Translations under genes and position numbers: made by a program
Assembly: GCA_028023455.1 (NCBI GenBank)
Contig: JAQFVV010000017.1
Span: 7,550,485 to 7,614,484, forward strand
DNA length: 64,000 nt
Source: Epiperipatus broadwayi
Taxonomy: Eukaryota > Onychophora > Udeonychophora > Euonychophora > Peripatidae
Reading direction: 5' to 3'
Notes under the pieces: model-generated
Database searches by the model: none
What the model saw: only the letters and a program-made list of their open reading frames with translations
Told to the model about the DNA's origin: nothing
Shown here: one piece after another, positions 32,996 to 43,824 of the stretch
How the letters are laid out: every line of letters starts with the position of its first letter
Position numbering within the stretch: the stretch's first letter is position 1

Positions 32996-33395
32996 CAATG
33001 TGTGCACTTGATAATGGATAGATGGATGTGGTTGTGCTATATATGGATTATTGTAATTAAATACGATATACTTAATGTGCATACGTGAAATACAAAAACA
33101 TTTTCTGAATTTACGTGTTTTCTCAACTATAATCATTTTTGTTACCACTCCTGTCTCACAAGTCTTCAATTAATATTTGATTCAAGGGTAAATTTAAACA
33201 AAATAATATTCTAATCATCAGATAAGATGTGTGCAAAAAAAAAGAGCTATTCTGATGAGTACAAAAAAGGAATCATTGGGGTAGAAAGGCTCCTGGAGTA
33301 AAAGTCTTGCAGGTTTCTGTAAAGAGAAGTACTTGAATAAATAAAAAAAATTGTATTTAAATAAATGTATATTTTCATACACGAAAATTAAAACA

Positions 33396-33472
33396 GCCCC
33401 TGAAAATAAGTGCCATGGTGTCTTTTGGGAGCAAAAATTAATATAAGACCGCATCTTATTTTCAGGGAAACA
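33396..33472. mobile_element. Short MITE with CCCTGAAAATAAG ends
   Basis: GCCCCTGAAAATAAG at the left and CTTATTTTCAGGG at the right are inverted. Between them is TCTTTTGGGAGCAAAAATTA and ATATAAGACC. From memory, this resembles a short non-autonomous DNA element that is widespread in animals. The family name cannot be given without a search. Confidence 0.55.
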
Positions 33473-33479
33473 TGTTATG

Positions 33480-34085
33480 TTGAATGTATTCTATTAAATT
33501 TCACTTGAAAAGGTGTATTTGTTAATAAATAAAGCCATTTTGTTGGCTAGTATTGAAATGTTATATGAATATCTATTTTATATAATTAGATGAATGTAAT
33601 TCAGAAATATATATCTTTATTAGAAATAAATTTACATGATGTGGTAGAATGTAATAATGACTAAAACATATATTTTTGATTACTGTATAATAGTTATAGT
33701 TTGCTTTTAATGTAGGTTATAAATTTATTTTATAGTTCATAGATTCATAATCATATCCAACATGCAATGGATATGTTTTTTCAAGCACTATGAGTCCTAA
33801 AATGTTCATACATTTTATATTTATTTTTATATTAATGTGACATCATACTCTAACTAACCTAATCTTTATTTGAAACTAAATCTAAATCAAATTACCCAGT
33901 TTATGTTCAAAAGAACTTCAAACATGGCCACATGCAAACAGATAATTCTAGTCAATATATAAAATAGTTATTATTCACATAATTCCTTGATTTGAAATTT
34001 CAATATTACATCGATATATCACTTATGATTTTCCCAAAAAAATTATTTCATTGTAGATTTTAAATGTTAATACTAAGATTTATTT
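33480..34085. other. AT-rich intron sequence
   Basis: Nothing recognised. Confidence 0.45.
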
Positions 34086-34091
34086 TTAAAT

Positions 34092-34483
34092 GACTAAACA
34101 TCACATGATCATCATTTCCAATGTTGCTCAATGGGGTGATGATGACTATGGTTATTACAGAACCAATGACATCAAAGAGTACAGTTCCTGAACTGGGCTC
34201 AGATCTATATGAATGCAGGAGTGAATGAGCTTGGATTGAAAATAATTGTTTCCATTTTGGACTCAGGTAGAAGTAGCTTCTAGGGAATTGCATTGGATCT
34301 AAGATCTGACACAGTGCTGTCAGATCCAAAGTTTTTCACTGATAAAAGCCACAAGCTAGAAACTAGTCTGGGGATATTGGATAAATAGGCACTAGATAGG
34401 GATTTTATGCATATTCTTGCACCCATTGATTATTTTAGCTTCCACTGGGTGGCTCCACTATATGGAGAGTTTTGCCTCTGTTT
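34092..34483 (-). mobile_element. Foldback-family copy, reverse orientation
   Basis: It starts AACATCACATGATCATCATT. Read on + it then carries the family body and arm inverted: CAGATCCAAAGTTTTTCACT, AAAGCCACAAGCTAGAAACT, GGCACTAGATAGGGATTTTA, CCACTATATGGAGAGTTTTG. It lies about 300 bases before exon C. Confidence 0.7.
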
Positions 34484-34792
34484 TAAAATTTGTTTTTTCT
34501 TGAGAATTTTAACCATGATTAGGGATTATCCAAACCTCTTTTAGATTTCACTCTCTCTTTGCTTCATTAATTTTATTTCATTTAAAAGCTGTCTCATTGT
34601 AAATACTCCTTTAATAGAAATCCCCCACAATTCTCTCCTCAAAAAAAATATCCATGGCATGCACTGTCTGCTCAAAAATATAGTTTTAATATAATTATTT
34701 GAATTGATTGAGGTATATTGATTTATAATTAAGCATTTTATTTTTATTATTGTTTATATTTAGAAATTTTTGTTTTTTCTCTCTTTCATTAG

Positions 34793-34944
34793 GTGACTCA
34801 AATTCCAATGTTTTAAGAGCAGTCGATCTGCGCATCAAGTCACGTGAACAATGTGAATCTGTAATTCAAAGTGTAGTACCTAATTTTAATTTCCACCCCA
34901 GCTTTCTTTGCGCTGGAGATTTACCTGGGCGTGATGCTTGCACG
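34793..34944 (+). CDS. Serine protease homologue, exon C (second barrel, specificity pocket)
   Basis: Third exon, bounded by TCTTTCATTAG and by GTAATAGTG. With one base carried from exon B it is exactly 51 codons. It reads DSNSNVLRAVDLRIKSREQC, then ESVIQ, ... FHPSFLCAGDLPGRDACT. The family pattern is S.VL.....I.S...C......MFCAG....DAC. The two Cys of EQC and FLC form the usual methionine-loop disulfide. The Asp of DAC is the pocket-floor residue that gives trypsins their Arg/Lys preference, so a trypsin-like pocket seems retained although catalysis is lost. The exon is about 20 kb from exon B; no extra exon is needed because phase and alignment are continuous. Confidence 0.87.
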
Positions 34945-35111
34945 GTAATAGTGATAAAGTTAATCATCTTATTCAATCTTACTCTTTTAAAACTATTATT
35001 AAAAGTTTTATTCTTATTAAAGAAACTTATCAAAGATCTACTTTCAATCAAAGATATATACGGAAAGACAAATTTAAAAAATAAAATTTAATTATTATTT
35101 TTTTATTTTAG

Positions 35112-35285
35112 GGAGATGGAGGAGGCCCTTTAATCTGTCGTGATGGTAATGGTTTATATTATCAAGCTGGAATAGCTTCTTGGGGTATAGGCTGCGCTGA
35201 AGGCGGAGTACCTGGAATATATACAAATCTATTTTTATTTACAAGCTGGATAGAACAAAACATTGTCGCCAGAGCATTGTTTTAA
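35112..35285 (+). CDS. Serine protease homologue, terminal exon D (catalytic Ser region)
   Basis: Last exon, 167 bases after exon C, following a TTTTATTTTAG acceptor. It has 57 codons plus TAA. It opens with GDGGGPLIC where active enzymes have GDSGGPLVC, so the nucleophilic Ser is Gly. The rest is ordinary: AGIASWGIGCAEGGVPGIYT and the C-terminal helix LFTSWIEQNIVARALF. The Ser-Trp-Gly substrate strand, the Cys pair (DAC of exon C with GIGC) and the pocket Gly are kept. Ser-to-Gly at this position is also the hallmark of insect clip-domain and masquerade-like serine protease homologues, but those usually keep His and Asp, whereas this gene has lost all three. The short 167-base intron contrasts with the 5.9 and 20 kb introns upstream. 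Confidence 0.9.
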   Translation, partial: GDGGGPLICRDGNGLYYQAGIASWGIGCAEGGVPGIYTNLFLFTSWIEQNIVARALF

Positions 35286-35392
35286 ATATATATAAAATCA
35301 TCTCAAACATGATAGAGAATAGAAATGACTTTTATTATTGCCAATAATTACTATAATTGAGGGACGTTTATAACTAAAAAAAAAGAACTATT

Positions 35393-35581
35393 AATAAATA
35401 TACTCTAAACAAAGTGAAATTACAATAATATCACATTTGTGGCAATTGGATTCTCGGACTTGTTATGGACATCAAAATTGGCAGATAATAATGCATGTTT
35501 ATGTTTATAGATCAAACTATTTTGTCATGTTTATGTACAATATTTATATCAAGTTTTATATAAACATCAATAACAAATAAA
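35393..35581 (+). promoter_or_regulatory. Candidate polyadenylation signals of the protease homologue gene
   Basis: AATAAA occurs at 35393-35398, about 108 bases after the stop codon, and again at 35576-35581. Either could end the transcript. The region is very AT-rich, so chance matches are likely; the first is favoured by distance only. Confidence 0.35.
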
Positions 35582-35584
35582 AAG

Positions 35585-37540
35585 ATATCAAAAAAAAACA
35601 AATAAACTATATAAAATTAATAATTTAAGTTCTTTGTTTTTCAAGAGCCATGTAAAATAAACATTAAATAATTAAAAATGGTAGAAAGAAATCTTGTTAA
35701 AAATTATAAACTATTTACCAATTATTTATTAAAATACTGTATGTATAAAGTTTAAAATGTTGCATTCTTATTTGCCATATATAAAGTACAACACATAATG
35801 TTCATATAAATTTACAATATGAGTACTGTAGTAGAAATCACCTCTTCAAATATTTCCTCATTAACTTAACATATTTCAGTAAAATAGATTAACTATTTAC
35901 ACAAAGTGATCCAAATTATTATAAAATCTTGATTTTATTCCTAAATTGATTAAAAAATATAAAATTAATTCAATATTTTGACAATTTAATTAGTCATTTT
36001 CAGGAGTAAAAATTATAGTTAATATAAAAAAATATATACAAATATATATGTTATAAACAATGATATGTATATGCTTACACTTACATTAAAACATAATTTC
36101 TTCCAAATATTACTTTTGCATAATAAATTCAAAACATAAAATTGTATATAATCAACAAAATATTAATATATCAAATATAAATAATTACGCAGATTGCCTC
36201 ATTTCCAGTTAAAATTAAGTTTTGAAAAAATGAATTTAAAATGGAAAGATAGATTTAAGTAGTAGTATTTATAGGTTTTTTTGATATATTAATATTTTTG
36301 TTAATTATGTATGTTTTACAACAGTGAGAAGTGATATATAGAAAATATTCTTAGATATGTAAATGTAAGCGTGGATATTTAATTGTATTAAGATAAGTGT
36401 GTATATTTTATATGTATATTAATATTTTATAAGCTTATGATTTTAACCCCTGATGACTATAATTAAATAATTGAAATGTTGGATTAATTGTATACTTCTC
36501 AGTTGATTTATAAAATCAAGAATTTGGAGGGCTTTCTGTAATCAATTAATTAATATATCATAGAAAACATATGTTTAAAAAGTCTGTTAATATTAATTAT
36601 AATATTACTTTTCTACTATTAAACTTATCTAGTTATTAATTTATTATAAAAATTACAGTAATTTATTTATTTGATTTTATAAATTAAAAGAAAAGACCTT
36701 TATTTTGAATAACTTTATGCTTAATTTGATCCCTGAATATATTTAAATTTTTAAATTAGATTGACAAACAAAACAAAAGAAAATCTTCTTTTAAAGAATG
36801 AATTAAAAAAAGAAAAGGTTGAGAACAAAATTAATCACTTATAAATAAAAGAGTTACATTTACATTAAAAAAACTAAATAAGCGAAATATATGCTTGTTA
36901 TTATTTTTTATAAAATAATAAAATGCCATTTCAAATTAAAATTAAAAAATTAAGGTTAATTATGTATAGATCTGCTACACCTTTTCACGTCTGTATTTAA
37001 TTCACCAATAACTTTCTAACCCTCCAATATTGTCAAATAATTTATACACTGAAACTTCTGACAAACTTAAGTGATAAATTTATGAATCATGCATACATGT
37101 TATTTTATGACCTTTTCACAAGATTTAGAAAGTTATTGGCAGACTGATACATATGTATTGTACTGGTCAAAATAGTCTGCTCACTTAAGATTCAAATCCT
37201 AAGCAAAAGTACCTCGAATCCGATCATGCTCGAGATACACAGGTCAGGAGAAATCCTGAATTCTAACCTATTTGCCTATTCTTCAAGTCTCTGACACAAT
37301 GAACAACAATCCTGATGATACAGCCCAATTATTTTAATTCTGGGCCCAGAAGCAAAGTGGTACAGCAGAAGATAAGACTGATGATGATGATCAAAATCAG
37401 AGTAGCCCAGGAATTACATTTATAAAATTTATATTAATGCTAAGTTATTAGCTAAAGAAAATATTTCTAAATACTAATTAGAAAATAATTCAACAACAAA
37501 CCAGGATTTACATGAAATATATATTTAATAAAATATTGAG
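35585..37540. other. AT-rich downstream region
   Basis: Very AT-rich to 36950. A small inverted pair CACCAATAACTTTCTAA (about 37003) and TTAGAAAGTTATTGG (about 37127) encloses 110 bases. A higher-GC block at 37180-37400 ends in a GATGATGATG tract and may be a degraded retroelement end. No gene recognised. Confidence 0.4.
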
Positions 37541-37565
37541 AAAATGCATATATATATATATATAT

Positions 37566-39712
37566 TGAACCAAATTGAAATCCGTTTCAATGGTGTTATT
37601 ACCAAAAATATTTATTAAGCATTTAATTTTCATTAAACGTTTAATGTTTAAATTTTATTATTATTTAAAAAAGAATACGTGTATCAAAATACACAAGCGT
37701 TTCTATGTAAAATGCGTTTATATCATTTTAATGTTTATCGATTTCTTTTAGTTTCCATATACCGCTTGTTTTTACTTTAAATCAATTAACAAAAAAACAA
37801 GCAACCTAGCTAATTACATTCCTGTGGCTTTTATTTTAATAGCAGAGATTTGATTTTTATGTAGTTGTTTTCATTTCAATAATCCCTGGGTAGAATTCCT
37901 AGATTAGATTGAGCAGGAGATTAATATTTGCCCTGACTAAGGCATAGAAATTGGACAACAAGGAAAGTGTTTCACGGGAAATGGAGCAATGTATAAATAG
38001 CCCCGAAAATTTGGAATGTCAGTTAATTCATTTTCATACTAGGCAAGCTGTTTCTCAAGTGAAAGTTTATATCAGCGCGGACATTTAAATTCTTAAAGGA
38101 CATCAGCTGTTATTAAATACTTTTGCTTGCAACAAGATGAAAAATTCTATACATGTTGTCAAAACCCAAATGGCTTTCTAAATCAACAAAAGACGGATCC
38201 CTGACTTCCAAATTTGGTCCAGTAATGCCTTAAACACCTACAAGAAGCTGGAACCTCATTACATCTACCCTGCCATGGTCGAAGAACCTGAAAATGAACT
38301 TAAGTAAAAGTGCGCACTCTACGTGAACATTGCTTTTACCCAAAAGGTAACTATTTTCCTTTTATTCTTTCCAGGGTAAATTAATTCTCAGTAAATCTCC
38401 GCTCAGTCTAATCATAAATATGTATTCATAAGCTTAAGTAATTTATATAACCTCATATTTAAGATTTGCTGTGTTTTCTAATATTTTGTAGTGTGTCTTG
38501 GAATCTTAGTTTTAAGATTCCAAGTTGCTTTCAATTTTTGTTTATTGGAGAGTGACGAGTGAGTTTTCTATTTTTATGTATTTTTATAAATGCTTTGGCA
38601 ATCATGCCTTTTAAATGCTTACCTGTAATTATGTTAAGATTCAATAATTAATTTTAAACTCTATGTTTGCCCTATTGCTAAACCTCCCAAATCTTTTGGC
38701 TGATGACTTTATTGTCTAATTTTCCGCAGGTGGGGATTTTGTTTCTTATATCTCTGAAGGCGGAAATTAGAATTGTTTTCTTTGTAATTTTATAAGTTGT
38801 CAGCAGGAAGATAATATTTATCCCTTTTTAAATTATAGGTGCACAATACCTTCATTCTGCTAAAGTGTTTACAACTTTTAATGTTTTCGTACTCATGTGC
38901 ACTCTCCGATAGATTTATTTTTGTATTTATTACATATGCTTTAAATTTATCAGAGCGTGTACTCAGAATTTGTTTGTAATTCATTTTCTTTTCTTTAATT
39001 GCTGGGGCAGACCTAACTGTTTTTCTAATTATTTGCTTGTCTCCTATTGAGACCTTTTCTTATTAATTTTAAAGTAATTTTCGCCAATCGTTTGGCTGGG
39101 ATTCACCAGTTTTTAATTGTTTTACTTCTTTTCAATCTTATTTTTCGGTTGTTCTTGAGGTGGATCAATCACCATTATTTTAAACATAGTAATAGGTACA
39201 GTTCTTACCGATATAAGGACATTCGAGGTCTGACCATGTTTAGAGCTTGAAAAGCTCATCAGCACTGGCTTCTTTGATCTATTTCAAGGCCGTATTGTTT
39301 GAATATCAAAGTGAGAATCCTCGGCTGAATGAAATTTGATTCCTTCCTTTTAAATTTGTTTATTAGAGAATCAGTAGATCTGCCAGAGCATTGCATTTAG
39401 TCTTTCTGGTACACACCTGAGCTAATCCTATTTGTTAACTTATAAACTTTTCTTATAAGTTAATTTTCTCTTAATAAAATTTTATTAAATATGTTTAAAT
39501 TTAATTTGGCTGACGTTTGTCTTTGTGCTTTTGTCTCAATTGTCTAAACAATTTAAGATCTCTTGTTTCTCCCTGAGTCTAGTCAGCGCAAACCATCATC
39601 ATCATCTATTCTGATCACAGTAAACAAATTTTCCAGACACATAGTGGTCTGGTGGCGCCCTCTGTATCAGAACAAATTGATAGATGAAATTAAAAAGCTT
39701 TTGTCTGGCACA
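37566..39712 (+). repeat. 5' long terminal repeat
   Basis: TGAACCAAATTGAAATCCGT at the start, GTCTGGCACA at the end. U3 is about 455 bp up to the initiator at 38019. A poly(A) signal AATAAA is at 39473, giving an R of roughly 1.4-1.5 kb and a U5 of about 220 bp. It differs from the 3' LTR by scattered substitutions and small indels. No clear tRNA primer site follows base 39712. Confidence 0.82.
37992..38024 (+). promoter_or_regulatory. LTR core promoter (TATA box and initiator)
   Basis: TATAAATA at 37992-37999 and TCAGTT at 38019-38024 are 29 bases apart (T of TATA to A of the initiator). TCAGTT matches the arthropod initiator consensus. The same arrangement is at 42088-42095 and 42115-42120 in the other LTR. 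Confidence 0.7.
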
Positions 39713-39893
39713 TAATAAGAATTTTAGCACAACCAACGTAAGGCTTCGAGTTCAAACTCATGTGAGATTTTGTTTAGGCAATTGAGAAAGATTTCAGGTA
39801 TAAGAGGCAAGATTTAGTAGATGGAGGTTCGGTTTTGTTAATTATTGCATGTATTTTGGAGCAGTTTGGTAGAATGGGGTTCATCTTCTTTTT

Positions 39894-40168
39894 AATGAAA
39901 TAAGTTATAAATAGTAAAAAGCGTATTTTCAAAAAGTCTGTTGGAATAATTTTATTTGAAGAGTTAAATATAGTTCGTCTTCCTTTTAATGAAATAAGTT
40001 ATAAACAGTAAAAAGCGTATTTTCAAAAAGTCTGTCGGAATAATTTTATTTGAAGAGTTAAATATAGTTTATCTTCTTTTTAATGAAATAAGTTATAAAC
40101 AGTAAAAAGAGTATTTTCTAAAAAGTCTGTCTGCATTATTTTTTTTGAAGAGTTAAATATAGTTCGTC
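39894..40168 (+). repeat. Three 94-bp tandem repeats in the leader of the LTR element
   Basis: AATGAAATAAGTTATAAA.AG starts at 39894, 39988 and 40082, each followed by AAAAAGTCTGT and GAAGAGTTAAATATAGTT. The repeats lie between the 5' LTR and gag, where packaging or translation signals usually sit. Confidence 0.88.
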
Positions 40169-40257
40169 TTTGTTATGAAATAATTTAGAGCATTTTATTG
40201 GCTTTTAGATTTTCTAAAAAAAAAAGTTAGTATTGCGAATTTAATCTTTGTATAAAA

Positions 40258-41575
40258 ATGGAAGTCAACAAAGAAAGCGACAGGGCGGCATGTGTAGAAG
40301 AAAGTCCTGTCTCATTTAAAAACCCTCAAATTGTGGAAAAAGAAGAGAGTGAGTCACAGATGATGATGAAGATGGTAATAGAAATAAAGGAGGAAATTAA
40401 GCAGGGCCAATAGGCAATGAAGAAAGAAATTAGTGAAGTTAAACAGGGCCAGCAGGCAATAAAGGAAGAAATGATTATGGAAATGAAAGAAATGAGACAA
40501 GAAATAATGGGAGAAGTAGAGAAGAATCAAGAGGCTATAAAAATTATGGAAAATGAATTGAGAAATGATAGACAGGAAGTGGAAAGTGTAAAGGAAGAGA
40601 TAAAAGAAATGAAAAATCAGCTAGAACAGGATAGCATTAGGTCTGCTAACTTAGAAATGAAAATAGTACTTGTAGAAGAAAAGATAAAGAGAGTATTTCA
40701 TAATAGAGTAGAAAGCCAAGATAATTTGAAAGCTGAGGTTGAACAAATGTGTCTAGATATGACAAAAGGCTTGGAATATAGGTTACTTGAGATTGAAAAC
40801 GAGTATAAAAACTCAGGAAGAAAAAGGCAGGAGGAAACCACCAGCAGATTCTGGGAAAAACAATTTTTTATTGAAGTTTTTAAAGCAGAGATGGGAGAAA
40901 GCCCTTGACTCATCTGGAAAGTCTGGATAGCTTGTTTCATGTTCACGACTGGTCTGATGATGATAAAGTTACACTTGCCAGTAGCCATCTGCAGGGAACA
41001 GCCTTGGATTGGTGGTGCACGTTGTTTACTAAACCCCATACATTTAAGGGTTACAGACGTTCCATTTTGAGGACCTTCTGGAGTGAAGCCAGACAAGATG
41101 GGATACTTTATAAGATATCACAAGAGAGGTATCCTGTTAACCGTGGCGAAATGCATGAACAGTTTTTCTTTAGGCAGGTGGCAAAATTGAAATCTCTGAC
41201 CGCATTTCCTCAATCGGACGATCAGATAATACGGACCATTCATCATAATATGCCACCTACTGTACAGCAAATGATGATGAGTAATGGTAGTCGCTCAATT
41301 GAGGAAATGGCCGAATTTATAACTCAAATAGATTTTGGCAACATAGTAACAGAACCCATGGGCAGGTTTATTAGGGTAGACTGTCAAGGCGATCAAACGT
41401 CCCATAAGAGGAACCACCTGACCGAGTTTAGATTTAAATTAGCCAGTCATTTTCTTTTGGTTTTAGTAAAAAAAGATTTTGTTAATAAATTACGAGAATG
41501 GAGAAAGGTTTTGATTAAAATGAAATATTGTTTTGTTTTTCATGAGTGCGAGGCAAACGTTCGGTCGAATTTCTA
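40258..41575 (+). pseudogene. Gag-like pseudogene of the LTR element
   Basis: The first ATG at 40258 starts a frame rich in Glu, Lys and Gln, interrupted by one TAG (40411-40413) where a neighbouring repeat of the same phrase has CAG. It then continues to 40908 as a predicted coiled coil with KQGQQA and KNQEAIK heptads. A frame change near 40900 leads into 40905-41576, which has the retrotransposon gag core: SLFHVHDWSDDDKVTLASSH, LQGTALDWW, FFFRQVAKLKSL, MPPTVQQMMMS. No zinc knuckle is visible, and the frame then runs into AT-rich sequence where pol would be expected. It resembles the gag of Ty3/Gypsy elements and shares FF.RQVAK with the fragment at 56.3-56.5 kb. Confidence 0.78.
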
Positions 41576-41661
41576 AGAATAATTTTAAAGTGTTTCTAGT
41601 TAAAAACAAAAAAAAAAAGTTACAGGAATTTTTTTTTTTTTTGATCACGTTTTGAGGCAGT

Positions 41662-43819
41662 TGAACCGAATTGAAATCCGTTTCAATGGTGTTATTACCA
41701 AAAATATTTATTAAGCATTTAATTTTCATTAAACGTTTAATGTTTAAATTTTATTATTATTTAAAAAAGAATACGTGTATCAAAATACACAAGCATTTAT
41801 ATGTAAAACCTGTTTATATAATTTTAATGTTTATCGATTTATTTTAGTTTTTATATACCGCTTGTTTTTACTTTAAATCAATTAACAAAAAAACAAGCAA
41901 CCTAGCTAATTACATTCCTGTGGCTTTTATTTTAATAGCGGAGATTTGATTTTTATGTAGTTGTTTTCATTTCAATAATCCCTGGGTAGAATTCCTAGAT
42001 TAGATTGAGCGGGAGATTAATATTTTCCCTGCCTAAGGTGTAGAAATTAGACAACAAGGAAAGTGTTTCACGGGAAATGGAGCAACATATAAATAGCCCC
42101 GAAAATTTGGAGTGTCAGTTAATTCATTATTCGTACTAGAGAAGCTGTTTCTCAAGTGAAAGTTTATATCAGCGCAGACATTTAAATTCTTAAAGGACAT
42201 CAGCTGTTATTAAATACTTTTGCTTGCAACAAGATGAACAATTCTATACGTGTTGTCAAAACCCGAATGGCTTGCTAACTCAACAAAAAATGGAACCCTG
42301 ACTTCCAAATTTGCTCCAGTAACTTAAACACCTACAAGAAGCTGGAACCTTGTTACATTTACCTTGCCATGGTCGAAGAACCTGAAAATGAACTTAAGTA
42401 AAAGTGCGCACTCTATGTGAACATTGCTTTTACCGAAAGGTAACTATTTTCCTTTTATTCTTCCCAGGGTAAATTAATCATCAGTAAATCTCTGCTCAGT
42501 CTAATCATAAATATGTATTCATAAGCTTAAGGAATTTATATAGCCTCATATTTAATATTTGCTGTGTTTTCTAATATTTTGTAGTGTGTCTTGGAATCTT
42601 AGTTTTAAGATTCCAAGTTGCTTTCAATTTTTGTTTATTGGAGAGTGACGAGTGAGTTTTCTATTTTTATGTATTTTTATAAATGCTTTGGCAGTCATGC
42701 CTTTTAAATGCTTACCTGTAATTATGTTAAGATTCAATAATTAATTTTAAACTCTATGTTTGCCCTATTGCTAAACCTCCAAAATCTGTTGGCTGACAAG
42801 TTTATTGTCTAATTTTCTGCAGGTGGGAATTTTGTTTCATATATCTCTGAAGGCGGAAATTAGAATTGTTTTCTTTGTAATTTTATAAGTTGTCAGCAGG
42901 AAGATAATATTTATCCTTTTTTAAATTACAGGTGCACAATACCTTCATTCTGCTAAAGTGTTTACAACTTTTAATGTTTTCATACTCATGTGCACTCTCC
43001 GATAGATTTATTTTTGTACTTATTACGTATGCTTTAAATTTATCAGAGCGTGTACTCAGAATTTGTTTGTAATTCATTTTCTTTTCTTTAATTGTTGGGG
43101 CAGAGAAACTGTTTTTCTAATTATTTGCTTGTCTCCTATTGAGACCTTTTCTTATAAATTTTAAAGTAATTTTCGCCAATCGTTTGGCTGGGATTCATCA
43201 GATTTTAATTGTTTTACTTCCTTTCAATCTTATTTTTCGGTTTTTCTTGAGGTGGATCAATCACCATTATTTTAAACGTAGTAATAGGTGCAGTTCTTAC
43301 TGATATAAGGACATTCGAGGTCTGACCATGTTTAGATCTCGAAAAGCTCATTGGCACTGGCTTCTTTGATCTATTTCAAGGATGTATTGTTTGAATATCT
43401 GAAAGTGAGAACCAATGTTAAGATGAATCCTCAGCTGAATGAAATATGATTCCTCCCTTTTAAATTTGTTTATTAGAGAAGTAGATCTGCCAGAGCATTG
43501 CATTTAGTCTTTCTGGTACATGCCTGAGCTAATCATATTTGTTAACTTATAAACTTTTCTTATAAGTTAATTTTCTCTTAATAAAATTTTATTAAATATG
43601 TTTAAACTTAATTTGGCTGACATTTGTCTTTGTGCTTTTGTCTCAATTGTCTAAACAATTTAAGATCTCTTGTTTCTCCCTGAGTCTAGTCGGCGCAAAC
43701 CATCATCATCATCTATTCTGATCACACTAAACAAATTTTTGAGACACATAGTGGTCTGGTGGCGCCCTCTGTATCATAATAGATTGATAGACAAAATTAA
43801 AAAGCTTTCGTCCGGCACA
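41662..43819 (+). repeat. 3' long terminal repeat
   Basis: Starts TGAACCGAATTGAAATCCGT and ends TCCGGCACA. The upstream bases (TTTTGAGGCAGT) are a weak polypurine tract at best. A poly(A) signal AATAAA lies near 43580. It is followed directly by (AT)n. Confidence 0.82.
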
Positions 43820-43824
43820 ATATA

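Larger units (their letters stand above)
37566..43819 (+). mobile_element. LTR retrotransposon with about 2.15-kb LTRs and gag only
   Basis: Two direct repeats (37566-39712, 2147 bp; 41662-43819, 2158 bp) start TGAACC and end GGCACA and are highly similar throughout. They enclose 1949 bp with a broken gag-like frame and no protease, reverse transcriptase or integrase. The element sits in a TA microsatellite, so the target duplication (TATAT-like) cannot be resolved. LTR promoter and poly(A) signals are in matching places in both repeats. It must depend on another element's enzymes, if it ever moved in this form. Confidence 0.82.

Noticed and set aside
39239-39275. Minus-strand CAGTGCTGATGAGC near the LTR, resembling a hammerhead core
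   Set aside because: No GAAA at the required place and no stem I/III pairing. The other LTR copy has changed the motif (CATTGGCACTGG), so it is a chance match.
40698-41096. 132-codon minus-strand frame
   Set aside because: Antisense shadow of the gag-like frame on the + strand.
38790-43077. Nearly identical 64-codon minus-strand frames at 38790-38984 and 42883-43077
   Set aside because: Their similarity is explained by the two LTR copies; no start context, domain or codon pattern supports a gene.
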